64,000 bases of DNA from Butyrivibrio sp. (GTDB lineage: Bacteria; Bacillota; Clostridia; Lachnospirales; Lachnospiraceae). The translations under genes and the position numbers were made by a program. The notes below the pieces were generated by a model. The model saw only the letters and a program-made list of their open reading frames with translations, did no database searches and had not been told where the DNA came from. The stretch lies in contig SVFZ01000022.1 of the NCBI GenBank assembly GCA_015056585.1, forward strand, positions 31,789 to 95,788, given 5' to 3'. Positions 49,844 to 58,355 of the stretch are shown one piece after another (position 1 is the stretch's first letter; each line of letters opens with the position of its first letter).

Positions 49844-50518
49844 TCAACTAATTTCATTGATTGAGTATCCAAGACCTCTTGATGCTTTTATTTCGCAGGT
49901 GGCTTCCAGTGAGGACAGTTTTTTTCGAAGATTTGAAATATAAACCCAGACAACGTTGACGTCAGCTTCTCCGTCCGCCCAGATGTGATCCATGAAATTA
50001 TCAATGGATATGATTCTGCCCGGCGATGTCATAAGCATTTCCATCATCTGGAATTCTCTGCCGGAGAGACGGATCTTTTCGTGTCCTTCGGTGTACATTT
50101 CGTAGCTTGAACGGTCCAGAGTAAGATTTCCGCAGATAAGATTTGACGGAGCAAAATCCGATTTTCTTCTGAGCATTGCGCGAACTCTTGCAAGCAACTC
50201 TCCCATGTCAAAGGGCTTTGAAATATAGTCATCGGCACCGAGATCAAGGCCCTTTATCCTGTCATCAACCTCAGTTTTGGCGGTCAGGAAAAGGACAGGT
50301 GTTGAAATGCCTTTATCGCGCAGCTTTTTTAACACCTCGGTTCCGTTAAGCCCCGGCATCATGATATCAAGTATTATTCCGTCGTAATCACCGGTCAGAG
50401 CATAATCGAGAGCATCTGTACCATTATGAACAGCATCAACTGTGTAGTTGCTGTGTTTTAGAATTGCAACCAGAGCATTAGCCAGTTCTATCTCGTCATC
50501 TGCTATCAAAAGTTTCAT
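49844..50518 (-). CDS. OmpR-family response regulator
   Basis: 224 residues. Acidic pocket Asp7-Asp8-Glu9, phosphorylation site Asp51 in IILDIMMPGLNG, conserved lysine in YISKPFDMGEL. C-terminal winged helix (about 125-222: LSGREFQMMEMLMTSPGRIISIDNF, ASRGLGYSI). First gene of the regulator-kinase operon, divergent from the DUF3810 gene. Confidence 0.94.
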   Translation of the reverse strand: MKLLIADDEIELANALVAILKHSNYTVDAVHNGTDALDYALTGDYDGIILDIMMPGLNGTEVLKKLRDKGISTPVLFLTAKTEVDDRIKGLDLGADDYISKPFDMGELLARVRAMLRRKSDFAPSNLICGNLTLDRSSYEMYTEGHEKIRLSGREFQMMEMLMTSPGRIISIDNFMDHIWADGEADVNVVWVYISNLRKKLSSLEATCEIKASRGLGYSINEIS

Positions 50519-50694
50519 ACAATTTAGGATCCTTTCTAAGTATAATCTGACTATTTTAATTTTATCATAAGTCCCTTAAGCCAAACAAAAAGATATATGT
50601 CTAAATTATGAACATACCCGTGAAGTTTAGACATTTTGAGTCCATATTTATTTTATATAATTCTTTATAACATGAGTAATGGGGGTTACTTTTT

Positions 50695-51852
50695 GTGAGA
50701 AAGAAAAGTAGGGCTTATTCAGGGCCTATCATTTTTATTATTGCTTTATGCGTGCTTATAAACGCTTTAGCTTGGATGAGCACAGCATTTTCTGACTTTT
50801 ATGTCACATATATTTTCCCTGTTTTGACAAGTTTATATGGACGACTTACAAGTCTTTTCCCGTTTTCAGTGGGAGAAGTGCTCCTTGTTTTTATCGTGGT
50901 CTATATAGTATTTACAGTTCTTTTTACGATCAGTCATATTGTTTATCTGGCAATCATAAAGAATGGTAAAAAGAAAAATGTAAGTCCATCCGGGATAAGG
51001 AAAGTACTGGATTTTATTTCAAATCTTCTCTATAGGACGACGCCGGTTCTTTTGACGATTGCAATTACTCTTATGACACTTAACTGCTTTGTGCTGTATC
51101 ACACGTCAAAGCTAAGAATTGTAAACGAGAGCGAAACAGAGTATACAGTTGAAGAGCTGGCAAAGCTTCGCGATTTTATTGTGACAAAATGCAACGAATT
51201 GTCGAAGGTGGTTCCCCATGATGAAAATGGGAACGTATCTTATGATAAAGACATGAAGAAAGAAGCCATTAACGCTATGAAGGGGCTTGGAGAGGAATTT
51301 CCAAGACTTTCCGGGTATTATGTTACCCCTAAAGCCCTGTATTTCTCTGACTTTATGTGCCAACAATATATGCAGGGATATTATTTTCCATTCTCTATGG
51401 AGGCCAACTACAATGACACCATGAATCTCATGAATAAGCCTTTTACCATATGTCATGAGCTGGCGCACACCCACGGCTTTATATATGAGGATGAGGCGAA
51501 TTTTCTGGGATTTTTGGCCTGCATAAAATCTGATGATATTGTGTTTCAGTACAGCGGATATCTTGGGGTACTTAATTATATCAATAATGATTTTTACAAT
51601 GCAGTAGATAAAAATGAATACAACCGTCATGTAAAGATCCTTGACAGAGTTAAGTATGACAATGAGTTTCTGTCCAAGGACGGCTGGAAAGAAGTTGAAG
51701 ATAATGCTATATTTAAGACTGAAACTGTAAAAAGGGCCGCTGACGTCTTTATAGATACCAATCTAAAGGTAAACGGAGTGTCGGACGGCAAAGTCAGCTA
51801 CAGATATGTAGTTGGACTTATCATGGATTACTATTATAAATACGGAGTTTAG
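50695..51852 (+). CDS. DUF3810-family membrane protein, putative zinc metallopeptidase
   Basis: 385 residues from GTG 50695 (GGGGG about nine bases upstream). Three hydrophobic segments in the first 140 residues, then a soluble domain with a zinc-peptidase motif CHELAHTHGF and a downstream glutamate block EDEANFLGFLACIKSDD (the HExxH...E gluzincin-like pattern). The substrate is unknown. The next gene, a lipoprotein, begins at the very next base after the stop, so they are very likely translated from one message. Confidence 0.85.
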   Translation: MRKKSRAYSGPIIFIIALCVLINALAWMSTAFSDFYVTYIFPVLTSLYGRLTSLFPFSVGEVLLVFIVVYIVFTVLFTISHIVYLAIIKNGKKKNVSPSGIRKVLDFISNLLYRTTPVLLTIAITLMTLNCFVLYHTSKLRIVNESETEYTVEELAKLRDFIVTKCNELSKVVPHDENGNVSYDKDMKKEAINAMKGLGEEFPRLSGYYVTPKALYFSDFMCQQYMQGYYFPFSMEANYNDTMNLMNKPFTICHELAHTHGFIYEDEANFLGFLACIKSDDIVFQYSGYLGVLNYINNDFYNAVDKNEYNRHVKILDRVKYDNEFLSKDGWKEVEDNAIFKTETVKRAADVFIDTNLKVNGVSDGKVSYRYVVGLIMDYYYKYGV

Positions 51853-52542
51853 ATGAAAAAAAGAGTTATTATTGCTGCTGCACTGATGATGCTTGCGCTT
51901 TCAGGATGTAAGCCTTCTGCAGAAAAACTAAGTGAGGCAGAAGGATATGTAAATCAGCTTAAGGAATATCAAAATGCTGCAGAAGAAAAATATCTGGATA
52001 TTGCAGATACATCTTTGAGACCTGAGCTTGATGCACTGGGCGTTCAGGCAGCAGCCGTTTATGAAGAGGACTTTTCAAAGCTGAGCAATAAAAAGATTGA
52101 TGAGAAAATCCCGGAAGTACTGTTGCTTTTGGGGCAATACGAGGACATACAAAAAAGACTCGACGGAACCTATCAGGAGGAGACAAGCGCCAATGAGGAG
52201 CTTGCTAAAAACCAGCAGATAGACGCATACATAATAAACAAGTGCGGCTTTGATATATCAAGTATCATTTTAAGGGATGTAACTACGGATACCTATTCTG
52301 ATAACCTTATTGGAGAGGGAGAAATACTCGCAGACGGCTATACGCTTATGGGTGTGAAGCTTGAGGTTTATGCAGACAGCTCGCAATGGGAGTTTATTGT
52401 AAAGGATAGTAATGAAACCCAGAGAGTATTTGCATGTGACAGTCTAAAGGATGCCTCAAGTGAAGGTGTGTCGCTGGTTTTTAACTATGATGCCGCATCA
52501 GATTCAGGCACAGTAAGCTTCGGCGGGTACTTCTCAAATTGA
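51853..52542 (+). CDS. Lipoprotein of unknown function, coupled to the DUF3810 gene
   Basis: 229 residues. Lipoprotein signal with lipobox LALSGC (Cys19). The mature part starts with a helical, coiled-coil-prone region (about 20-120: EKLSEAEGYVNQLKEYQNAAEEK), followed by a beta-rich region (about 130-229) with repeated EGEILADGYTLMGVKLEVYAD-like strands. I recognise no family. Its position directly after the putative metallopeptidase suggests a joint role at the outer membrane face. Confidence 0.75.
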   Translation: MKKRVIIAAALMMLALSGCKPSAEKLSEAEGYVNQLKEYQNAAEEKYLDIADTSLRPELDALGVQAAAVYEEDFSKLSNKKIDEKIPEVLLLLGQYEDIQKRLDGTYQEETSANEELAKNQQIDAYIINKCGFDISSIILRDVTTDTYSDNLIGEGEILADGYTLMGVKLEVYADSSQWEFIVKDSNETQRVFACDSLKDASSEGVSLVFNYDAASDSGTVSFGGYFSN

Positions 52543-52615
52543 TTTTTATTAATGTTTTTGTAACAATTGCACAAAGAAAACGATATTCCGCTTGACAATA
52601 TGCACAGTTTTAGTC

Positions 52616-52644
52616 GTGACATTGGAAAAAACCAAGGGTATAAT
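52616..52644 (+). promoter_or_regulatory. Promoter of the repeat lipoprotein gene
   Basis: GTGACA (52616-52621), 17-bp spacer, TATAAT (52639-52644). The spacer contains the small palindrome TTGG-6-CCAA (52623-52636), a possible operator. Confidence 0.7.
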
Positions 52645-52714
52645 CTATCTTCGTACTGAAGCAATTGACCTGCAATACTATATTGCAAGCATCAGTAGAA
52701 GAGGAGAAAATATT

Positions 52715-53080
52715 ATGAAGAAGAATATCGTAACATTACTTTCAGTTTTATCACTTTCTGCAGCAGTTCTTGTTGGTTGCGGAGAGGCAGCAGCAGAGGC
52801 TCCAGTTGAGGAGGCTACTGTTGAGACATCAGTTGAGGCAGCTGTAGAGGAGTCAACAGAGGTTGCTACAGAAGCTACAACAGAGGAAGCTGCTGAGGAG
52901 TCAACAGAGGCTGCTACAGAGGCTACAACAGAAGAGGCTGCTGAGGAGTCAACAGAGGCTGCTACAGAGGCTACAACAGAAGAGGCTGCTGAGGAGTCAA
53001 CAGAGGCTGCTACAGAAGCTACAACAGAGGAAGCTGCTGAGGAGTCAACAGAGGCTACATCAGAGGCATCAAACAAGTAA
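52715..53080 (+). CDS. Short lipoprotein made almost entirely of 16-residue repeats
   Basis: 121 residues from ATG 52715, preceded by GAGGAG. Signal peptide with lipobox VLVGC (Cys22). The mature chain is only Ala, Glu, Thr, Ser and Val. Four consecutive 16-residue repeats of type ESTEAATEATTEEAAE make up most of it. It has no folded domain. It could act as an acidic surface spacer or coat (inference). The reading direction is supported by the promoter, ribosome-binding site and signal peptide. The opposite strand is also open, a by-product of the repeat. Confidence 0.78.
   Translation: MKKNIVTLLSVLSLSAAVLVGCGEAAAEAPVEEATVETSVEAAVEESTEVATEATTEEAAEESTEAATEATTEEAAEESTEAATEATTEEAAEESTEAATEATTEEAAEESTEATSEASNK
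52850..53041 (+). repeat. Four tandem 48-bp repeats inside the lipoprotein gene
   Basis: Units start at 52850, 52898, 52946 and 52994, with a partial fifth from 53042. Units two and three are identical, and the others differ by a few mostly silent changes (GAA/GAG swaps, one Val/Ala). The period is a multiple of three, so copy changes keep the frame. Confidence 0.93.
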
Positions 53081-53154
53081 TTAAAAACTAATTCAATTAG
53101 ATTTTTACATCAGGTGTAACTAGATAATAATCAATTGCTTTAGTCAGTACATAA

Positions 53155-53197
53155 GAAAAACCTTCATGATCCATATGGACCGTGAAGGTTTTTTCTT
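53155..53197. terminator. Bidirectional terminator between the lipoprotein and Fur-family genes
   Basis: AAACCTTCA and TGAAGGTTT outer arms with an inner GGTCCATATGGATC-like stem, flanked by As on the left and six Ts on the right, between two convergent genes. Confidence 0.82.
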
Positions 53198-53225
53198 GTG
53201 CGCTCCGCCGCGCACGATAGTAAAT

Positions 53226-53684
53226 TTATTCGTTGGCCTTACAGTCATTACAGTATCCGTATACCTCAAGACTGTGACCTGTTATGGCAAATCCGGGAAT
53301 TGAGCTTTCAATATCTTCCTCAATTACATGAAGGGGACACGCACTGATAGGAAATTTTTTGTGGCAGCCAAGGCAAACTGCGTAGTGCCTGTGTCGTCGG
53401 CTGCTCAGCTCGTACACGGCGTTGTCTTCAGTCGTAAGAACGTGTTTTGTTATTACGCCTGCTTTTTCGAAAGCCAGAAGATTTCTGTATATAGTAGAAA
53501 TGGCATACATTTCATTAGGATGTCTTTTTGTAATTGCAACAAATATATCATTTGCTGAAACCGGAGCTTCGCTGCCATAAAGTATTTCAAAAATATCCAT
53601 TCTCTGCCGGGTTTTCTTTATTCCTTCGGGCCAGTTGCGCTCAATTATTTCGTTATAGGATTCAGCATGTATCTTACAGCTCAT
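53226..53684 (-). CDS. Fur-family metal-responsive regulator (Fur/Zur/PerR)
   Basis: 152 residues. Winged helix about 20-95 (TRQRMDIFEILYGSEAPVSANDIF, YAISTIYRNLLAFEKAGVI). C-terminal dimer and metal domain with two CxxC pairs (CLGCHKK and CNDCKAN) that bind structural zinc. The histidine cluster RRHRHYAVC is typical. The metal sensed cannot be decided between zinc, iron, manganese and peroxide. It lies 21 bp after a metal permease gene, which it probably controls. Confidence 0.9.
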   Translation of the reverse strand: MSCKIHAESYNEIIERNWPEGIKKTRQRMDIFEILYGSEAPVSANDIFVAITKRHPNEMYAISTIYRNLLAFEKAGVITKHVLTTEDNAVYELSSRRHRHYAVCLGCHKKFPISACPLHVIEEDIESSIPGFAITGHSLEVYGYCNDCKANE

Positions 53685-53705
53685 ATGTGTACCCTTTCAA
53701 TTAGA

Positions 53706-54602
53706 TCAAAGGACGACCTTGAAGGCGTCAAGTAAAAGACCGGAGACTGTTCCAAATACAAACAATAAAATTGCAATGTTGATATTTTCTCTCTTGTCAT
53801 CGTTTACTCTGAAAAGAACTAAAAGTCCGATACCGGCACCTACAAGAAGGCCTGACATCATTGTTCCAAGAGTGATCATCTGATCAAGGTAAAGCTCGGT
53901 AATAATAACGGAAGCTGCGCAGTTCGGGATAAGTCCGATAAGACCTGCAAGTATGTGACTTACTACAGGGCTTGTCTTTAAAAGGACAGCAAGTTTATCT
54001 TCGCCGATAAGCTCTATGATAAAGCCAAGTATCAGAGTAAATATCAAAACGAACAGGAAAATATGAAGAGTATGAACCAGAGCAGACTTGATGATTCCCC
54101 AAATGCCGGTATTCTCTTCATCATCGCAGTGGCAGTGCTCTTTCTCACAGAGAGTCTCAATTCTTACAGGATCATTTGCAGATCTGTTCTTGGATTTGTG
54201 ATAAGCGTGAACCACGAAATCTATAGCAAATCCGATTAAAATACCGATGACAGCCTTGATTGCCAGGATTTTTACAAGAATTCCCACAGGCACATGCTCT
54301 GAAATAAGGAGCGGAACCATTTCGTCCGAGGTTGAGAGATAAATTGCGATAAGTGTACCGAGAGTGATCACTCTTCCTGCATAAAAATTTGATGCAGCCG
54401 CTGAAAAGCCGCACTGGGGGAAAATTCCAATGAGACCTCCCCATAAAGGCCCAAGATACTCTGTTTTTTCGACTATTGAAGAAGTGAATTCAGAGGTCTT
54501 ATGCTCAAGATATTCCATCACTAAATATGTCAAAAAAAGGAATGGAAGTATCTTTAAAGAATCGATCACCGCATCTAAAACTACATCAATTATCATTTCC
54601 AT
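53706..54602 (-). CDS. Putative metal-ion permease (arsenic-efflux/manganese-transporter-like)
   Basis: 298 residues with about eight to ten membrane segments in two similar halves: LWGGLIGIFPQCGFSAAASNFYAGRVITLGTL and ILAGLIGLIPNCAASVIITELYLDQMITLGTM are internal repeats. A cytosolic loop between the halves has a Cys/His/acidic cluster (CEKEHCHCDDEE) suited to metal binding. This fits the family annotated as putative manganese or arsenic efflux permeases. It is in one unit with a Fur-type regulator, and a palindrome lies just upstream. Confidence 0.82.
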   Translation of the reverse strand: MEMIIDVVLDAVIDSLKILPFLFLTYLVMEYLEHKTSEFTSSIVEKTEYLGPLWGGLIGIFPQCGFSAAASNFYAGRVITLGTLIAIYLSTSDEMVPLLISEHVPVGILVKILAIKAVIGILIGFAIDFVVHAYHKSKNRSANDPVRIETLCEKEHCHCDDEENTGIWGIIKSALVHTLHIFLFVLIFTLILGFIIELIGEDKLAVLLKTSPVVSHILAGLIGLIPNCAASVIITELYLDQMITLGTMMSGLLVGAGIGLLVLFRVNDDKRENINIAILLFVFGTVSGLLLDAFKVVL

Positions 54603-54618
54603 GTTTGATTTCTCCTAA

Positions 54619-54624
54619 ATTATA
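54619..54624 (-). promoter_or_regulatory. -10 element of the permease-fur operon
   Basis: TATAAT on the minus strand, 17 bp before the permease ATG, with AGGAG in between. No good -35 box is seen, which is common when an activator or overlapping operator is used. Confidence 0.45.
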
Positions 54625-54654
54625 AGTTCCTGAAAAAAGTGAAACGGGTGTTTT

Positions 54655-54678
54655 TGCAAATGCAATTCATTTGCATTT
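54655..54678. promoter_or_regulatory. Candidate Fur-family operator upstream of the permease gene
   Basis: Nested inverted repeats: AAATGCAA (54658-54665) and TTGCATTT (54671-54678), spacer 5, and TGCAAAT (54655-54661) with ATTTGCA (54669-54675). Location between tRNA-Gly and the permease-fur operon fits metal-dependent autoregulation. Confidence 0.6.
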
Positions 54679-54706
54679 AGAAAAAAAGCAAAAAAAATAT
54701 CAGTAA

Positions 54707-54776
54707 GCGGGTGATGGGAATCGAACCCACGTATCCAGCTTGGAAGGCTGGTGTTCTACCATTGAACTACACCCGC
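54707..54776 (-). tRNA. tRNA-Gly (anticodon TCC)
   Basis: On the minus strand a 70-nt cloverleaf: acceptor GCGGGTG/CACCCGC, D arm GTTC/GAAC, anticodon stem CCAGC/GCTGG with loop CTTCCAA (anticodon TCC), 4-nt variable region, T arm GTGGG/CCCAT with loop TTCGATT. CCA is not encoded. It has its own promoter (54796-54824). Confidence 0.95.
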
Positions 54777-54795
54777 ATGGTGCTGACAAGATTGT

Positions 54796-54824
54796 ATTTT
54801 ACGTGAGATTGTGTAGTATGTCAA
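54796..54824 (-). promoter_or_regulatory. tRNA-Gly promoter
   Basis: On the minus strand TTGACA (54819-54824), 17-bp spacer, TAAAAT (54796-54801), about 20 bp before the tRNA. Confidence 0.82.
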
Positions 54825-54857
54825 GCACTTTTATGATAGTATTTATTTGTTTGTGGT

Positions 54858-54886
54858 TTGACACAGTAAATATGTGGTGTTATTAT
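54858..54886 (+). promoter_or_regulatory. sufCBDSU promoter
   Basis: TTGACA (54858-54863), exactly 17 bp, TATTAT (54881-54886), 46 bp before the sufC ATG. It diverges from the tRNA promoter with the -35 boxes 33 bp apart. No IscR-type site is recognised. Confidence 0.85.
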
Positions 54887-54932
54887 AATTCCTACCATGT
54901 TACTAGGAAAACAATCAGAAAGGGAAAATAAA

Positions 54933-55679
54933 ATGTCAGAGCAGTCTTTATTGCAGGTCAGGGACTTATCAGTTTCAATTGATAATGAGCTTCCTATACT
55001 TAATAAAATAAATCTTGATATCAAGCCGGGCGAGACTCATGTACTTATGGGACCAAACGGTGCAGGTAAATCAACACTTGGATTTACACTCATGGGTAAT
55101 CCGCATTATGTTGTCACAGAAGGCAATATTATATTTGAAGGACAGGATATTACTGAGTTGTCTGCTGATAAGAGAGCAAAGGCCGGAATGTTCCTTTCTT
55201 TCCAGAATCCTTATGAAGTGCCGGGTATTTCTCTCAGCAGTTTTATCAGAAATGCATATCATGCACAGACCGGAGCTCCTGTAAAGCTTCTTGCTTTTCA
55301 GAAGTCGCTGAAGGCTGCAATGGAGCTTCTTTCTATGGACGAATCATATGCAGACAGAGATCTTAACGTTGGATTTTCAGGCGGAGAGAAGAAGAAAGCA
55401 GAGATTCTGCAGCTCCTTATGCTGAGCCCTAAGTTTGCAATTCTTGATGAGACGGACTCAGGACTTGATGTTGATGCTGTTCGTACAGTTTCAAAGGGTG
55501 TTGAGGAGTATCAGAAGAAAAAAGACGGAGCACTTCTTATCATCACACACAGCACCAAGATTTTAGAGTCACTTCATGTTGACTATACTCATGTTCTTGT
55601 TAAGGGTAATATCGTACACACAGGTGATGGTTCACTTGTTGATGAGATCAACGAGCACGGATTTGAGAGATTCATTTAA
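54933..55679 (+). CDS. sufC: Fe-S cluster assembly ATPase SufC
   Basis: ABC-type ATPase of the SufBCD scaffold. 248 residues from ATG 54933, after GAAAGGGA. Walker A GPNGAGKST, Q-loop SFQNPYEVPG, signature FSGGEKKKAEI, Walker B AILDETDSGLD, H-loop ITHSTKI. It starts the suf operon. Confidence 0.96.
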   Translation: MSEQSLLQVRDLSVSIDNELPILNKINLDIKPGETHVLMGPNGAGKSTLGFTLMGNPHYVVTEGNIIFEGQDITELSADKRAKAGMFLSFQNPYEVPGISLSSFIRNAYHAQTGAPVKLLAFQKSLKAAMELLSMDESYADRDLNVGFSGGEKKKAEILQLLMLSPKFAILDETDSGLDVDAVRTVSKGVEEYQKKKDGALLIITHSTKILESLHVDYTHVLVKGNIVHTGDGSLVDEINEHGFERFI

Positions 55680-55691
55680 GAGGAATAGCAG

Positions 55692-57101
55692 ATGGCCGAT
55701 AACAAGCAGGTTGTGGCCGATATAGACCGCAGCTTATATGATTTTAAAGATATAGAGAATGAAAAAGACTTCTACCGAATGGAAGAAGGTCTTACGAAGG
55801 AGACAGTATTAAAGGTCTCTGAGGAAAAAAATGACCCTGAATGGATGAGGGATTTCAGGTTACAGTGTCTTGAGCACTATGAGAATATCAAGATGCCTAA
55901 CTGGGGCCCCAGTATTGAAGGCCTTGATATGGACAGGATTTCTTCATATGTAAGACATAAGTCTGATATGAAGGGAAAGTGGGAGGATGTTCCCGAGGAG
56001 ATCAAGAATACCTTTGAAAAGCTCGGTATCCCCCAGGCAGAGAGAGAGTCCCTTGCAGGTGTTGGCGCCCAGTACGACTCAGAACTTGTATATCATAATG
56101 TAAAAGATGAGGTGGCAGCACAGGGAGTTATTTATACAGACCTTGAGAGTGCGCTTCACGGCGAATATGCAGATATGATAAAGGACCACTTTATGAAGCT
56201 GGTGCCTCCTACAGATCACAAGTTTGCAGCCCTTCACGGCGCAGTCTGGTCAGGTGGCTCTTTTGTATATGTTCCCAAGGGAGTAAAGGTGGAGATCCCT
56301 CTTCAGTCCTATTTCAGATTAAACGCAGCAGGAGCGGGACAGTTTGAACACACACTTATCATTGTTGATGAGGGCGCAGATCTTCATTTCATTGAAGGCT
56401 GCTCAGCCCCTAAGTACAATGTAGCCAATCTTCACGCCGGTTGTGTAGAACTGTTTGTGGGAAAGAATGCCAGACTTCGCTACTCTACAATTGAGAACTG
56501 GTCCAAGAACATGTACAACCTCAACACGAAGAGAGCAGTTGTTGAGGAAGGTGGAATCATGGAGTGGGTTTCAGGCTCTTTTGGTTCCCATACTTCATAC
56601 CTGTATCCTATGACTATCCTCAAGGGAGATGGCTCAAAGATGGAGTTCACCGGAATCACATTTGCCGGAAAGGGACAGAATCTGGACACCGGAGCCAAGG
56701 TTGTCCACATAGGAGAGAGAACATCTTCGGTTATTTCCACAAAGTCTATTTCCAAGGACGGCGGAATCGGTACATACCGCAGCAGTGTTACGATACAGAA
56801 GACAGCCAAGAAGGCTAAGGCCTCTGTATCATGTGACTCGCTTATGCTGGACAGTATTTCAAGAGCAGATACCGTTCCTGCCATGGATATACGCACCAAT
56901 GACGCAGATGTCGGACATGAAGCCAAGATCGGAAGAATCAGCGATGAAGCTGTATTTTATCTCATGTCACGCGGCATCACTGAGGAGGAAGCAAAGGCCA
57001 TGATCGTAAGCGGCTTTGCAAATCCTGTATCCAAGGAACTTCCGCTTGAGTATGCAGTTGAGATGAATAATCTTATCAAGCTTGAAATGAGTGGACATTA
57101 A
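55692..57101 (+). CDS. sufB: Fe-S cluster assembly protein SufB
   Basis: Core scaffold of the SufBC2D complex. 469 residues. Conserved beta-helix blocks: VWSGGSFVYVPKGVKVEIPLQSYFRLN, HFIEGCSAPKYNVANLHAGCVELFV, MEWVSGSFGSHTSYLYPM, DVGHEAKIGRISDEAVFYLMSRGI. Cluster-related cysteines are in EGCSAP and HAGCVE. 12 bp after sufC. Confidence 0.96.
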   Translation: MADNKQVVADIDRSLYDFKDIENEKDFYRMEEGLTKETVLKVSEEKNDPEWMRDFRLQCLEHYENIKMPNWGPSIEGLDMDRISSYVRHKSDMKGKWEDVPEEIKNTFEKLGIPQAERESLAGVGAQYDSELVYHNVKDEVAAQGVIYTDLESALHGEYADMIKDHFMKLVPPTDHKFAALHGAVWSGGSFVYVPKGVKVEIPLQSYFRLNAAGAGQFEHTLIIVDEGADLHFIEGCSAPKYNVANLHAGCVELFVGKNARLRYSTIENWSKNMYNLNTKRAVVEEGGIMEWVSGSFGSHTSYLYPMTILKGDGSKMEFTGITFAGKGQNLDTGAKVVHIGERTSSVISTKSISKDGGIGTYRSSVTIQKTAKKAKASVSCDSLMLDSISRADTVPAMDIRTNDADVGHEAKIGRISDEAVFYLMSRGITEEEAKAMIVSGFANPVSKELPLEYAVEMNNLIKLEMSGH

Positions 57102-57114
57102 AGGAGCAGAGTTT

Positions 57115-58284
57115 ATGAATACGGATTTGAATATGAAAGTAAACGTGCTGCCTGTATTTACCTATAATTTTCTTCATGTAAACGACAGCGCGATAGACGC
57201 TTCAGGAATTAATATAGAAAAACTGTCATCACCAAAGCCGGAGGAATTGCCACAAGGAGTGAGCCTTAAAAAGGACATTTCTTTTGACGAAGCCGGACAG
57301 ATCTTTAGGGACAATAAGGACAGGATACAGGTTTCTACAGGAGTTCCGGGGGCTCCAAACGGAGATACTTCTGCAAGGGACAATGATCAGGCGCTCAGGA
57401 CCGGCATGGGAATTGATGTGGACAAACTCATGATTTCCATGGGTGCCAAAACAGACATCTATACCATCCAAGAGGGAACTAAGGCAGAGAAGCCTATTAT
57501 CCTTCGATACAATATGCAGGATGGAGAAGGGGCGCTTTCAGCACAGGTAATCCATGCCCGCAAGAATTCCGAAGTTACAGTTATCATGGATTGTTCTTCA
57601 GAAGCTGATTCAAAGGGATTTCTTGGTCTGAGTACCAGGATTCTTGCAGAGGAAGGTGCCAGGGTAACAGTTGTAAGAGCACAGCTCTTGGGAAAAGGTT
57701 TCATTCATTTTGATGACCTTGGCGGAGCATGTTTTGAAAAAGGCGCTATCAGAGTCATTTCTCTTGAGCTTGGCGGAAAAAGTGTATGGACAGGATGCTA
57801 TACAAATCTTTCGGGAAAAGAATCAGATTTTGCCAGTGACATGGGATATCTATGCAGAGATGACCACAGCCTTGATATTAACTATGTGGCTGACCATAGG
57901 GGTAAAAAGACCGACGCCAATATGCAGTTTAAGGGCGTTTTGATGGAAGAGGCACAAAAGACTCTTCGCTTTACCATTGATTTTAAGAACGGAAGTGCAG
58001 GTTCTGCAGGTGATGAGCAGGAAGATACACTGCTTCTTAGCCCTGATGTTATCAACAGAACAATGCCTATAATCCTCTGTCAGGAGGAAGATGTCGACGG
58101 AAGACATGGCGCAACCATCGGACAGCTGGGTGAGGAGCTTCTCTTCTATATGCAGTCCCGAGGCATAGATGAGGAAGAGGCAAAACGTATTATGATCAAG
58201 GCAAGGCTTGAGAGTGTTGCCCGTATGATCCCTGATGATGAGATCATGCAGAGAGTGCATTACTATATCCAGAATATCGTGTGA
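57115..58284 (+). CDS. sufD: Fe-S cluster assembly protein SufD
   Basis: Second beta-helix partner of the SufBC2D scaffold. 389 residues from ATG 57115, preceded by AAGGAG. An earlier in-frame ATG overlaps sufB. Conserved C-terminal region: VDGRHGATIGQLGEELLFYMQSRGIDEEEAKRIMIKA. The N-terminal half is less conserved, as usual for SufD. 13 bp after sufB. Confidence 0.93.
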   Translation: MNTDLNMKVNVLPVFTYNFLHVNDSAIDASGINIEKLSSPKPEELPQGVSLKKDISFDEAGQIFRDNKDRIQVSTGVPGAPNGDTSARDNDQALRTGMGIDVDKLMISMGAKTDIYTIQEGTKAEKPIILRYNMQDGEGALSAQVIHARKNSEVTVIMDCSSEADSKGFLGLSTRILAEEGARVTVVRAQLLGKGFIHFDDLGGACFEKGAIRVISLELGGKSVWTGCYTNLSGKESDFASDMGYLCRDDHSLDINYVADHRGKKTDANMQFKGVLMEEAQKTLRFTIDFKNGSAGSAGDEQEDTLLLSPDVINRTMPIILCQEEDVDGRHGATIGQLGEELLFYMQSRGIDEEEAKRIMIKARLESVARMIPDDEIMQRVHYYIQNIV

Positions 58285-58355
58285 TGGCGAGGCTGCGCAT
58301 GCACGGAACACAGAACAACCTGTGCTATCATTTTGACCGTTTATAAGGAGATTTT

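Noticed and set aside
52678..53076. Minus-strand open frame opposite the repeat lipoprotein
   Set aside because: Low-complexity mirror (Ser/Val/Ala) of the plus-strand repeat. The plus strand has promoter, ribosome-binding site and lipoprotein signal.
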